A stretch of 64,000 bases of DNA from assembly GCA_037444575.1 (NCBI GenBank), contig JBBIME010000008.1, positions 248,001 to 312,000 of the forward strand, given 5' to 3'. A program made the translations under genes and the position numbers. This DNA comes from Bacteriovorax sp037444575 (GTDB taxonomy: Bacteria; Bdellovibrionota; Bacteriovoracia; Bacteriovoracales; Bacteriovoracaceae). Below are positions 8,351 through 16,620 of this stretch, piece by piece (within the stretch, counting starts at the first letter, position 1; each line of letters starts with the position of its first letter). Under the pieces are notes generated by a model. It was not told where the DNA came from. It made no database searches and worked only from the letters and a program-made list of their open reading frames with translations.

Positions 8351-8514
8351 TAGAAATAGAAAATGAATTTTGTGGCAAGAGTTTGGTAAGCACTCGATGA
8401 AATATTGAGAAATATCCAGAAATACTTGAAAATCGACTTAAATGAGTCTTCGTGATTTTAAGTTGTTAATAATGTTGAAGTATTTTTATTTGCCTGAATT
8501 TTAAGATAATTAAA

Positions 8515-8591
8515 TGGAGCGGGATAAGAGACTCGAACTCTCGACCTTCTGCATGGCAAGCAGACGCTCTAGCCAACTGAGCTAATCCCGC
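8515..8591 (-). tRNA. tRNA-Gly (anticodon GCC)
   Basis: The minus strand folds as a full cloverleaf. Acceptor strand GCGGGAT at the 5' end pairs with ATCCCGC at 8519-8525. The anticodon stem-loop is TCTGC-TTGCCAT-GCAGA with anticodon GCC, and the T-loop reads GTTCGAGTC. The CCA end is encoded (8515-8517). Glycine codons GGC and GGT are read. It stands alone between the regulator region and the lysine aminomutase-like gene. Confidence 0.95.
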
Positions 8592-8629
8592 ACTTGATTT
8601 GTGTAAAAGGGATAATAAAGACCTAGAAA

Positions 8630-9655
8630 TTAGAAGTCAATGGGATTTCCATGAAGGTTTAAAAGAGTCCCTGAAAATTTAAATTGTTCTGGGTTTAGGG
8701 CCGAAATTTTACCTTCCCCTCCGGGGATATCGATCACGTATTGAGGGCAGGCCCACCCGGGAAGTAGGTTGTGAAGGGGATGAACAATCCGTCTGCCTTC
8801 TTCCAAACTAAGTGTAAAATGCATTGCGCCTTCTGCCTGATCTGGGTGATGAAGATAGTAGGGAGTCACTTTTAAATCGGCCAGATGGGTAAATAAAGCG
8901 GCCAGAATTTCCGTCTGATCATTCACATCTTTTAAAAGAACAGTTTGCGAGAAAACTTCAACTCCCGCTTCTGTTAAGCGAGTTATCGCCGCTTCAACTT
9001 CCTCATCAATTTCTGCTAAATGATTGACGTGAATCATGAGCATCGCTCGTTTAAAAAGATGGCGAGCACTTGTTATGATGTCGATAAATCCATCATCGAT
9101 TCTCGAAGGAAGAATGATTGGAGTTCGAGAGTGAAAACGAATATATTTTATTGTTTCAATTTCAGAAAAATCCTGGATAAATCCTGCGAGCTTTTCATTG
9201 CTCATCATCAGTGGATCGCCACCTGTGAAGATGACTTCATTGATGTCTGGATTGGCCCGTAAATAATTTTTTGCTTCTTCGTAGTTTTGATTAAAGACTT
9301 CATCTTTTTGGGCCAGTTCATTCTTTCTAAAGCAATAACGGCACAAAACTGGACACACTGTCGTCGGAGTAAAGAGCACTCGATTATGGTAGCGATGAAT
9401 GAGCTGATTGCCTTTTGAATGTTTAAGATCTCCAATGGGATCGTAGAGACCACCTTTTTTATTAACTTCATTTTCATGAGGAAGAAATTGTTTGGCCAGT
9501 GGAGAGTCCATGCCAAATTCTTTTATTTTTTTAGCAAAATTTCTAGGAATAAAAAGAGGGTAAGGAGCTTTAGAAAACTTATGCTCGAAGAATTCTTCTA
9601 GTTCCTCATTAGTTCTCAATGCGTTTTTAAATTCATCCTGCCAGCTCATTATCAC
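8630..9655 (-). CDS. Radical SAM protein, lysine 2,3-aminomutase / EpmB family
   Basis: A 341-residue radical SAM enzyme. The CPVLCRYCF motif (C-x3-C-x2-C, near residue 100) binds the [4Fe-4S] cluster and AdoMet; EVIFTGGDPL supplies the glycine-rich AdoMet contact, and a C-terminal segment (YYLHHPDQAEG) provides the PLP/substrate region typical of KamA. The shorter length compared with clostridial KamA fits EpmB, which makes (R)-beta-lysine for elongation factor P, but EpmA and efp are not in the window. ATG 9655 and ATG 9649 are both possible starts. The gene overlaps the end of the upstream small membrane protein, so translation is probably coupled. Confidence 0.88.
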   Translation of the reverse strand: MIMSWQDEFKNALRTNEELEEFFEHKFSKAPYPLFIPRNFAKKIKEFGMDSPLAKQFLPHENEVNKKGGLYDPIGDLKHSKGNQLIHRYHNRVLFTPTTVCPVLCRYCFRKNELAQKDEVFNQNYEEAKNYLRANPDINEVIFTGGDPLMMSNEKLAGFIQDFSEIETIKYIRFHSRTPIILPSRIDDGFIDIITSARHLFKRAMLMIHVNHLAEIDEEVEAAITRLTEAGVEVFSQTVLLKDVNDQTEILAALFTHLADLKVTPYYLHHPDQAEGAMHFTLSLEEGRRIVHPLHNLLPGWACPQYVIDIPGGEGKISALNPEQFKFSGTLLNLHGNPIDF

Positions 9656-9893
9656 CTTGATCTTTTTTTAATTCTTTTAAGTAATGATAGCGGCCCCAAT
9701 AAGCACAGCCTCGAATAAGGACAGCGCCCATGATGGATATGCCAATAAAATGATAGAAGACTTCTGAAATCGCCAGCGCTCCTGAATTAGTTAGAACAAA
9801 ATAAATCCACTTCAAGAGGATGAGATGCAAAACAACGATGATTAGCTGTTGCAATCGATACCAGAGATTATATTTTTGGATAAAATTTATCAT
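9633..9893 (-). CDS. Small membrane protein, 86 residues
   Basis: Two hydrophobic segments at about residues 17-36 and 43-62 suggest a two-helix inner-membrane protein with a charged C-terminal tail (LKELKKDQGDNE). It begins three bases after the exonuclease stop and overlaps the radical SAM gene by 23 bases, so three genes form one tight minus-strand unit. I do not recognise the family. The overlap and spacing are the main argument that it is real. Confidence 0.6.
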   Translation of the reverse strand: MINFIQKYNLWYRLQQLIIVVLHLILLKWIYFVLTNSGALAISEVFYHFIGISIMGAVLIRGCAYWGRYHYLKELKKDQGDNELAG

Positions 9894-9896
9894 GAT

Positions 9897-10850
9897 TTAT
9901 TTTTTTATCTCTTTTAACAGCCACGCTTGAATTTGAGATGCTTCTGGATGGCGGATAGCTGTTATTTTGTTTAATTTAAAAGATTTATACATATCACTGA
10001 GCAGACAGCGTGCATATAAAATATTTCCGTCAGGAGTATTGAGAAGACTTGTGACTTTTATAGGGCGGAATTCATTTTTTCGAGTGCCGCCAGAGTATTG
10101 AATTTCAATCACAGCAGCTTCCTTAACTAATTTATTTAGTTCTTCTAAATGCGTTGGAAGCTCTTCACATTTAAATTCATCAAATTCTCCCAGTGAAAAA
10201 AGAAATCCATGAGACTTTAATTCTTCATGCTTATTAGCATTATTGAGTCTCTCTAAACTCTTGATAAAAATCTTCAAAGAAGCAAAAGCATCATCAAGAG
10301 CTCGATGGTGATTTTCTAAAGGAATGTTAAGTTCTTTAACAAGTGTCCCAAGCTTATGATTGGCCACTTCTTTGTGAGTGATTCGTGACATTTTGCAAGA
10401 GCAATAAATCGATGAGTTCGAAGGTTTTATTTTTGATCGAAGAAGCCCCATCACCACAAAGCCTAAATCAAATTTGGCATTGTGGGCGACAATGGGAAGT
10501 TCACCTAAAAAATCTTTGAGTTCAGAAAGAACCTGAATCAAAACCGGGGAGTTTAAAACCATCTCATCTGTTATATTGTGAATGGCTGTTGTGTGTGGAG
10601 GAATAGGAATTTCCGGGTTAATGAGTGTCGAAAAAACGCTCTCGCCCTCTTTGGTCACCTTGTAAGCGGCGATTTCAATAATTCGATCCACCAGAGGGGA
10701 TAATCCTGTGGTCTCCAAATCGATGGCAATCAGGCCCTCTGGAAAATACTCTAGAAGTGTTTGTCGCTCAGAGTTATTGAGCTCCATTCCATTGGTATTA
10801 TTAGAGATTCTAGAACCACTTAATATTGATTTATCTTGATAATTTATCAC
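9897..10850 (-). CDS. DnaQ-type 3'-5' exonuclease with C-terminal WYL-like domain
   Basis: The N-terminal two thirds is a DEDD exonuclease of the DNA polymerase III epsilon type: motif I AIDLETTGLSP near residue 42, motif II AHNAKFDLGF near 122, and motif III HRALDDA near 182. The last 85 or so residues (from about 230) look like a WYL domain: a strand pattern starting IEIQYSGG, then R.F.P.K, YARC and a closing FKLNKITAI, as in WYL domains of regulators and CRISPR or phage-defence proteins. The WYL part is inferred from pattern only. Such a fusion could let a ligand gate nuclease activity. It heads the three-gene unit with the small membrane protein and the radical SAM enzyme. Confidence 0.82.
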   Translation of the reverse strand: MINYQDKSILSGSRISNNTNGMELNNSERQTLLEYFPEGLIAIDLETTGLSPLVDRIIEIAAYKVTKEGESVFSTLINPEIPIPPHTTAIHNITDEMVLNSPVLIQVLSELKDFLGELPIVAHNAKFDLGFVVMGLLRSKIKPSNSSIYCSCKMSRITHKEVANHKLGTLVKELNIPLENHHRALDDAFASLKIFIKSLERLNNANKHEELKSHGFLFSLGEFDEFKCEELPTHLEELNKLVKEAAVIEIQYSGGTRKNEFRPIKVTSLLNTPDGNILYARCLLSDMYKSFKLNKITAIRHPEASQIQAWLLKEIKK

Positions 10851-10871
10851 TTACTTTTGACTGCCTTTTCA

Positions 10872-10900
10872 TTGACAACCGATGCCATCATCTTTAAAAC
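10872..10900 (+). promoter_or_regulatory. Probable sigma70-type promoter for lpdA
   Basis: TTGACA at 10872-10877, a 17-base spacer and TAAAAC at 10895-10900. The -35 box is a perfect match and the -10 matches at four of six. It would give a leader of about 35 bases before the ATG at 10941. Confidence 0.45.
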
Positions 10901-10940
10901 GTAACCGTACTTTAAACTAAAAATTTTAAGGATTCAATGA

Positions 10941-12326
10941 ATGAAAACTTTTGATGTTGTGGTCCTCGGCGCTGGCCCAGGCGGTTATGTAGCTGCAATT
11001 AGAGCAAGTCAACTTGGTAAGAAAGTTGCCATCGTAGAAATGGATAAATTAGGCGGCGTTTGTTTAAACCGCGGGTGTATCCCGACTAAAGCTGTTTTAA
11101 AATCTGCCCATTCTGTTCATGAACTAATGGACATGAAAGAGCTAGGAATTAACGTTGAATTAAAAGGTCTTGATGGAGCTGTTGCAGTTAAGCGCGCTTC
11201 TGGAATTTCAGATCGCATTTCTAAAGGTGTTTCTTTCTTAATGAAGAAAAATAACATCGAAGTGCTTGCAGGTTTTGGAAAAATTAAATCTGCGACAACT
11301 CTTGAAGTAAAATTAGCTTCAGGTGTTGAGACAGTTACTTTTAAAAATTTAATTATCGCAACTGGCGCTCACTATAAAACGTTCCCAGGTCTTGAGCACG
11401 ATGGAAAAAGACTTATTGGTGCTTGGGAAGCAGTAAAGATGGAAACTCTTCCAAAGTCTATCGGTATCATTGGTGCTGGAGCGATCGGTGTAGAGTTTGC
11501 TTATTTCTGGAATGCTTTTGGTGTAGACGTTCATATTTTCGAACTCCAAAAACACCTTCTTCCTATCGAAGATGATGAATCGTCAGTAGAAGTTGAAAAA
11601 GCTTACAAAAAATACGGAATTAAAATGTCTCTAGGAATTGAAGGCGTTCGCGCAGTCAATAACGGAAAAGATGTTTCAATCTTTGAAAAAGTTAACGGGA
11701 AAGAAGTTGAACATAAATTTGAAATGGGACTAATCGCTGTTGGTATGACTGGAAATATCGACAATATAGGCCTTGAAGCTGTTGGCATTAAAACAGAGCG
11801 CGGATTTATTTCTGTAAACAATATGTATCAAACAAACGTATCAAATATCTACGCTATCGGTGACGTTTCAGGTCCACCTCTTCTAGCTCACGCAGCTTCT
11901 CATGAAGGAGTTGTGGCAGCAGAGCATCTTTCTGAAAAACACCCACACGCAATCGATAAAATGAACATCCCAGGATGTACTTATTGTCAGCCGCAAGTAG
12001 CGAGTGTTGGTTACACAGAAAGAGAATTAAAAGCAAAAGGCATTGAATACAAAGTTGGAAAACTTCCATTCGTTGCTAACGGAAAAGCGGTAGCATCAAA
12101 CGAGAAAGACGGATTTGTAAAAACACTTATGGGTAAACATGGCGAAATGCTTGGAGCTCATATTGTTGGAACTCATGCGACAGAGCTTATTCATGAGTAT
12201 GCTTTATTTAAAACAATGGAAGGAATTGATGAAGAAATCTTTGCAACAGTTCATCCACACCCAACTCTTGGTGAATGGTTAGCTGAAGCTGTGCTTGCTT
12301 CAAAAAACAGAGCTTTAAACTTCTAA
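10941..12326 (+). CDS. lpdA: Dihydrolipoyl dehydrogenase (E3)
   Basis: Flavoprotein that reoxidises dihydrolipoamide on 2-oxoacid dehydrogenase complexes using NAD+. The FAD motif GAGPGGYVAA is at the N-terminus, the redox disulfide in CLNRGC near residue 42, the NAD motif GAGAIGVEFA near 179, the second FAD contact IYAIGDV near 303 and the active-site HPHPTLGE near 440. Length (461) is standard. The start has AAGGA seven bases upstream. It is followed 25 bases later by an E2 gene, so both serve one complex; no E1 gene is in the window. Confidence 0.95.
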   Translation: MKTFDVVVLGAGPGGYVAAIRASQLGKKVAIVEMDKLGGVCLNRGCIPTKAVLKSAHSVHELMDMKELGINVELKGLDGAVAVKRASGISDRISKGVSFLMKKNNIEVLAGFGKIKSATTLEVKLASGVETVTFKNLIIATGAHYKTFPGLEHDGKRLIGAWEAVKMETLPKSIGIIGAGAIGVEFAYFWNAFGVDVHIFELQKHLLPIEDDESSVEVEKAYKKYGIKMSLGIEGVRAVNNGKDVSIFEKVNGKEVEHKFEMGLIAVGMTGNIDNIGLEAVGIKTERGFISVNNMYQTNVSNIYAIGDVSGPPLLAHAASHEGVVAAEHLSEKHPHAIDKMNIPGCTYCQPQVASVGYTERELKAKGIEYKVGKLPFVANGKAVASNEKDGFVKTLMGKHGEMLGAHIVGTHATELIHEYALFKTMEGIDEEIFATVHPHPTLGEWLAEAVLASKNRALNF

Positions 12327-12351
12327 GAAATAATTTAAGGAGATCTATATA

Positions 12352-13644
12352 ATGAGACACGAAATCGTAATGCCTCAAATGGGAGAGTCGATTACTACAG
12401 GAACAATCACTAAGTGGCATAAACAACCAGGTGATACAGTTGCTCTAGATGAAATATTATTTGAAATTTCTACTGATAAAGTTGAATCAGAAATTCCTTG
12501 TCACGTAGCAGGCCGTATTGAAGAGCTTCTTTATAAAGAAGGCGACACCATTGATGTAGGTAAATTAATCGCAGTTATTGAAGACGATTTATCTGTTCCG
12601 TTTAAAGGAGCGTCAGCTCCGCATCGCAGCTCTGAAGTTAGCACTAAAAAAGCTGAAACTGTTACAGAAGCTCCAAAAGCAGCAGCTGCACCAGCAGCAG
12701 CTCCAGTAGAAACTCACGATGAAAGATTTTACACTCCACTTGTTAAAGCAATGGCCGAAGAAGCAGGCGTTCCTCTTTCTGAATTAGCAAACGTAAAGGG
12801 AACTGGAGCTGCTGGACGAGTAAACAAGGCAGACTTCGAAGCTTACGTGGCAACTAGAAAAAGTGGAGCAACACCAGCGGCTTCAAAACCAGCAGCAGCA
12901 CCAAGTGCACCTGCTCCATTTGTTCCAGCATTTGGAAAAGGCGACAGAGTTGAAATCGTTCCTATGGATAACATGAGAAAGACAATTGCTCGCAATATGC
13001 AAGCGTCTAAACTTACTTCTCCACACGTAAACTCAATCGACGAAGTGGACATGACAAATCTTGTGAAGTTTAGAGAGTCTTTCAAAAAACAATTTGAAAA
13101 AGAAGAAGGGTTTGCTCTTACTTACACTCACTTTATTCTCTATGCTCTTGTTCAAGCTCTAAAAGAATTCCCAATCGTGAATTCTTCAATTGACGGTGAC
13201 AACATCGTTTACAAAAAAGATATTAACCTTGGATGTGCTGTAGCTGTTCCAGGTAACGGTCTTGTTGTTCCTGTTATTAAAGGAGCAGATAATCTAAACA
13301 TCAGAGGTCTTGCTAGAGCATTAAACGTACTTGTTAATAAAGCTAAGACTAAAAAATTAACAATGGATGATCTATCAGGTGGAACTTATACATTCACCAA
13401 CAATGGATCATTCGGAATTCTTGCAGCAACTCCAGTTATCCTACAACCTCAAGTCGCTATTTTCTGTGTAGGAACAATTGCTAAACGTCCTGTGGTAACG
13501 AAAGATGATGCAATCGCGATTCGTCAGATGATGTACGCGACTCACACATATGACCATAGAATTATCGATGGTGAAATTGGATCAAGATTCTTAAGACACG
13601 TTGTTAATACTCTTCAAACGATGGATCCTTCGAGTTTGTTTTAA
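12352..13644 (+). CDS. Dihydrolipoamide acyltransferase (E2) of a 2-oxoacid dehydrogenase complex
   Basis: Domain order is typical of E2. One lipoyl domain (residues 1-78) carries the lipoylated Lys in STDKVESE; then an Ala/Pro linker, a peripheral subunit-binding domain at about 125-165 (TPLVKAMAEEAGV, GRVNKADFEAYV), a second Ala/Pro linker and a catalytic domain from about 200 with the THTYDHRIIDG motif near 400. A single lipoyl domain and the MPQMGESI start fit branched-chain or 2-oxoglutarate type E2 as well as some pyruvate E2s, so substrate is not assigned. Adjacent lpdA supplies E3, whereas the E1 partner must be encoded elsewhere. An AAGGAG ribosome site precedes the ATG. Confidence 0.92.
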   Translation: MRHEIVMPQMGESITTGTITKWHKQPGDTVALDEILFEISTDKVESEIPCHVAGRIEELLYKEGDTIDVGKLIAVIEDDLSVPFKGASAPHRSSEVSTKKAETVTEAPKAAAAPAAAPVETHDERFYTPLVKAMAEEAGVPLSELANVKGTGAAGRVNKADFEAYVATRKSGATPAASKPAAAPSAPAPFVPAFGKGDRVEIVPMDNMRKTIARNMQASKLTSPHVNSIDEVDMTNLVKFRESFKKQFEKEEGFALTYTHFILYALVQALKEFPIVNSSIDGDNIVYKKDINLGCAVAVPGNGLVVPVIKGADNLNIRGLARALNVLVNKAKTKKLTMDDLSGGTYTFTNNGSFGILAATPVILQPQVAIFCVGTIAKRPVVTKDDAIAIRQMMYATHTYDHRIIDGEIGSRFLRHVVNTLQTMDPSSLF

Positions 13645-13661
13645 TTAATTAAGGAGTACTT

Positions 13662-13964
13662 ATGAAAGCACTTTTAGCTCTATTGCTTGTTTGTTCAGCT
13701 TCTTTGGTTCATGCTATTGAAACTGAAACTCCCTCAATAATGACAACGATTGATGAAAACAACACAATCATTCTGACTGTAAATAGCAACGACAGTGTCG
13801 ATAGCGTTTGCCACTACTCAGTTTCATGGTTAAGCAACATACTTACTTACAGAAAAGAGTTTGGTGATTTTAATCTTGCTGCCTCTGGTTCTGCTGTTAT
13901 TTCTTTTAAAAATGATAAATGGGCCCACATTACAAGACTCCACACTAAAGTCACTTGTGAGTAA
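13662..13964 (+). CDS. Small secreted protein, 100 residues
   Basis: A clear Sec signal peptide (MKALLALLLVCSASLVHA, cleavage near 18) and AAGGAG in front of the ATG support a real gene. The mature part is about 80 residues, mostly short polar and beta-like stretches with two Cys that could form a disulfide. No family recognised. It sits 17 bases after the E2 gene and two bases before the glycosyltransferase, so it may simply share a transcript with either. Confidence 0.65.
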   Translation: MKALLALLLVCSASLVHAIETETPSIMTTIDENNTIILTVNSNDSVDSVCHYSVSWLSNILTYRKEFGDFNLAASGSAVISFKNDKWAHITRLHTKVTCE

Positions 13965-13966
13965 TT

Positions 13967-14863
13967 TTGCCTAAAAAAATTTCTGGTTTTACATTTATAA
14001 AAAACGGTCTCACTCTCGGGTATCCCATACTCGAGAGTGTTTTATCTATTGATCCCATTTGTTTTGAAGTTATCATCAATGTTGGATTTGAAGATGTTGA
14101 ATGTACAAAAGACGATGGAACTTATGACTATTTAAAAAATAATTTAAAAGGTGATAAGTATAAGTTTGTGAAGAGTTGGTGGGATCCAAACATCACTAAG
14201 CATGGTCTTATTTTATCTCAACAAACTAATATCGCTCTTTCCCATTGCTCAGGTGATTATTGTCAATACATTCAGGGTGACGAATGCGTTCATGAGGACG
14301 ATTTAAAATACATCCTTGATGGAGTAGAGCAAATGGAAAAAAATAAGTCTATTGATGGGCTTATTTTTAATTATATGCATTTTTACGGCAACGTTGATAC
14401 TTATAAGTACACTCGCAATCTCTATAGAAGAGAAGTTCGCCTCATAAGAAATCACAAAGGTATTAAATCATGGATGGATGCTCAGGGATTTAGAAATGCC
14501 GATGATTCTAAAATTAGAGCGCGCCTAATTCCTGCTCGCATTTTTCATTACGGCTGGGCACGAGCAGAGCAAGTCATGAAGAAAAAGGTAGTAGTCTTTG
14601 ATACTTTCTATCACGGACTTGATAATGACCGACATGTTGGTAAAAAAGAATTTGAGTATGAAAGAAACTGGGGACTTCGAAAATTTAAGAAGACACATCC
14701 TGGGGTTATGAAAAGTTGGATTGAGAAAAATAGAAATCCGATTGACCTAATGGCGCTTCCACTGAGCTGGGGAAGCAATCTCTTTGGCCTGGTCATTAGT
14801 GACACTATTGAGAAACTGACAGGCTATCGCATTGGCGAATACAAAAATTACAGGAAGATATAA
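13967..14863 (+). CDS. Glycosyltransferase-like protein (GT-A type, tentative)
   Basis: The N-terminus has the beginning of a GT-A fold: SGFTFIKNGLTLGYP, then a repeated strand-helix pattern leading to QYIQGDECVHEDD near residue 102, where the acidic residues would hold the metal and sugar nucleotide as in family 2 enzymes. The remaining half is rich in aromatic and basic residues. The start is TTG at 13967, just after the previous stop, with no good ATG nearby. Its stop overlaps the ATG of the FkbM methyltransferase by one base, so the two are translationally coupled and probably act on the same surface glycan. Confidence 0.6.
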   Translation: MPKKISGFTFIKNGLTLGYPILESVLSIDPICFEVIINVGFEDVECTKDDGTYDYLKNNLKGDKYKFVKSWWDPNITKHGLILSQQTNIALSHCSGDYCQYIQGDECVHEDDLKYILDGVEQMEKNKSIDGLIFNYMHFYGNVDTYKYTRNLYRREVRLIRNHKGIKSWMDAQGFRNADDSKIRARLIPARIFHYGWARAEQVMKKKVVVFDTFYHGLDNDRHVGKKEFEYERNWGLRKFKKTHPGVMKSWIEKNRNPIDLMALPLSWGSNLFGLVISDTIEKLTGYRIGEYKNYRKI

Positions 14864-15588
14864 TGAAAGCAGATTATGAATATCCTCTAGAATATTTTTT
14901 AAAGAGACTTCATCTAACAAAAGGAAAGTTTGTTGATGTCGGTGCTAACGATGGAAAGACCGGAAGCATGACCTATGATTTAGAAAAAGAAGGATGGAGC
15001 GGGATTCTAATCGAACCTAATCCAGTACTTGTCGAGAGTATAAAGAAAATTAGAACATCTCCAGTTTTTCAAAATGCAATATCATCTAAAGAAGGCGAAC
15101 TACCTTTTTATATTGTGGAAGGTCCGAGCAATTTGCATGGGCTTTCAAGATTCAATTATACAAGAGAATTTGAAGAGCACATTAAGAGATCAGGTGGGGA
15201 AGTTAAGAAAACAATAGTTAACGTCAAAAAGATTTCTAACATCATGAATGAAGCAAAGGATTTAGAAAAAGTTGATTTTTTAAAAATCGATGTTGAAGGA
15301 CATGAACTGGAAGTTTTAAAGAGTTTTGACTTTGATAAATACAAACCTACTCTCATTGTAACGGAAGATAATTTTAAGGATGCAGATAAATCTGTCCGTC
15401 ATTTACTGGCCTCTAAAGGTTACGCTGTTATTGCTCGCGATAGAATTAATTACTGGTTTGCTCCCAAATCAGAAATTAAACACTTTCTTTACGACTATCT
15501 TCACGCAAAAATTCGTTTTTTGCGTTGGGATCTTAAACGGATGCTTTATGGTTTAGTGAATAAGAAAGTTCAAACAGGTAACAACTAA
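14863..15588 (+). CDS. FkbM-family SAM-dependent methyltransferase
   Basis: The SAM-binding motif FVDVGANDGKTG near residue 25, an acidic second-strand residue in ILIEPNP near 55, and the family hallmark FLKIDVEGHELEVL near 140 place it in the FkbM group, which O-methylates sugars and natural products. Length (241) is usual. It overlaps the preceding glycosyltransferase and converges on a GT4 glycosyltransferase whose stop codon is directly adjacent, so a surface polysaccharide role is likely though the substrate is unknown. Confidence 0.85.
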   Translation: MKADYEYPLEYFLKRLHLTKGKFVDVGANDGKTGSMTYDLEKEGWSGILIEPNPVLVESIKKIRTSPVFQNAISSKEGELPFYIVEGPSNLHGLSRFNYTREFEEHIKRSGGEVKKTIVNVKKISNIMNEAKDLEKVDFLKIDVEGHELEVLKSFDFDKYKPTLIVTEDNFKDADKSVRHLLASKGYAVIARDRINYWFAPKSEIKHFLYDYLHAKIRFLRWDLKRMLYGLVNKKVQTGNN

Positions 15589-16581
15589 CTATAACGATTG
15601 ATAGAGAGCGAGATACTGCTCAGTTGCTTTTTTCCAGTCAAACATTTTTGATCTCTCTTTAAGACGCTCTTTCTTTTCGGGAGTGAAATTTTTCATTCCA
15701 TCAATAAAAACATCTCTCATATGAGATGCTTCAAAATTTCTAAAATAATAAGCGTCAGCTCCTCCAATTTCTGGAAGTGATGTCTTATCTGAAATGAAAA
15801 GTGGAAGCCCCATGCTCATTGCTTCAGCAACAGGAAGACCAAATCCTTCAAGAAGTGAAGGGAAGATAAATGCTTTTGCATTTTGATAGTACCAAAGTTT
15901 ATGAGATTCACTGATTGTACCCACAAGATAAAATCGATCTTGCAATCCTTCATCGATGATTCTTTTTTGCATTTCTTTGGCATAAGAGTGAAACGTTGTA
16001 CCTGCTAAAACAATTTTGTATTCGGGAATTAATTTTAAAAAATCAATTAAGACGTGAAAGTTCTTCTTGGGTAGAACTGTACCTACAGAAAATAGAAATG
16101 GGGAATCAGGTATTAGCTCTGGGCGTTCCGTTTCTTTCCCTAGAGAAATCCCATTGTAGATAATCTTTGTTTTTTTTTGATCAATATTAAAATTTCTGGC
16201 CACTTCATCACTAGTAAATTGAGAGATAAATGTTACAGCGCTAGCTCGATCAATTTTTTTCTGAAGATTTTTTTTGTACATATCGCCCGTTCCAAATTGT
16301 GTGCTCTCATAAAGAGCATTCAAATCATGAATGGTGAGAATATACTTTGTTTTTGAAGACCAAGGCATGTAAGGCGAGTCTTGATGAATAGCATGGAAGA
16401 CGTCGCTGTAAGGTAGTAAAAAAGGAATTTTCTTTGCAAGTTTTTCAAACTTATTTGGAATCCAGTAGTGAATATTGAGAGAGCTCGTATCAAAATAAGT
16501 TTTCAAATGAGCGCAGAACTGGCCTAGGCCTGAATAGGGATCTTTTATTTTTTCGAAATCGATAAGAATTTTTTTGGTCAT
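15589..16581 (-). CDS. Group 1 (GT4) glycosyltransferase
   Basis: A GT-B fold enzyme. The N-terminal half has a glycine motif in DPYSGLGQF near residue 16 and TIHDLNALYES near 104. The C-terminal nucleotide-sugar domain carries FSVGTVLPKKN near 187 and the retaining-GT signature SLLEGFGLPVAEAMSMG near 263-279, with the conserved Glu pair. It transfers a sugar from a nucleotide sugar to an unknown acceptor. It converges directly on the FkbM methyltransferase gene with no spacer. Probably involved in lipopolysaccharide or capsule assembly. Confidence 0.85.
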   Translation of the reverse strand: MTKKILIDFEKIKDPYSGLGQFCAHLKTYFDTSSLNIHYWIPNKFEKLAKKIPFLLPYSDVFHAIHQDSPYMPWSSKTKYILTIHDLNALYESTQFGTGDMYKKNLQKKIDRASAVTFISQFTSDEVARNFNIDQKKTKIIYNGISLGKETERPELIPDSPFLFSVGTVLPKKNFHVLIDFLKLIPEYKIVLAGTTFHSYAKEMQKRIIDEGLQDRFYLVGTISESHKLWYYQNAKAFIFPSLLEGFGLPVAEAMSMGLPLFISDKTSLPEIGGADAYYFRNFEASHMRDVFIDGMKNFTPEKKERLKERSKMFDWKKATEQYLALYQSL

Positions 16582-16587
16582 AAAATA

Positions 16588-16615
16588 AAAAAAGGCCCGC
16601 TTTATGCGGGCCTTT
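16588..16615 (-). terminator. Rho-independent terminator of the endonuclease I gene
   Basis: On the minus strand, AAAGGCCCGC (loop ATAAA) GCGGGCCTTT is followed by a further T-run. The 10-bp stem lies immediately after the stop of the endonuclease gene at 16621. Confidence 0.85.
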
Positions 16616-16620
16616 TAATA

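Noticed and set aside
8145..8393. Open frame of 82 codons on the minus strand
   Set aside because: It overlaps the better-supported regulator start, lacks a ribosome site and contains all three operator dyads, so it is regulatory DNA rather than a gene.
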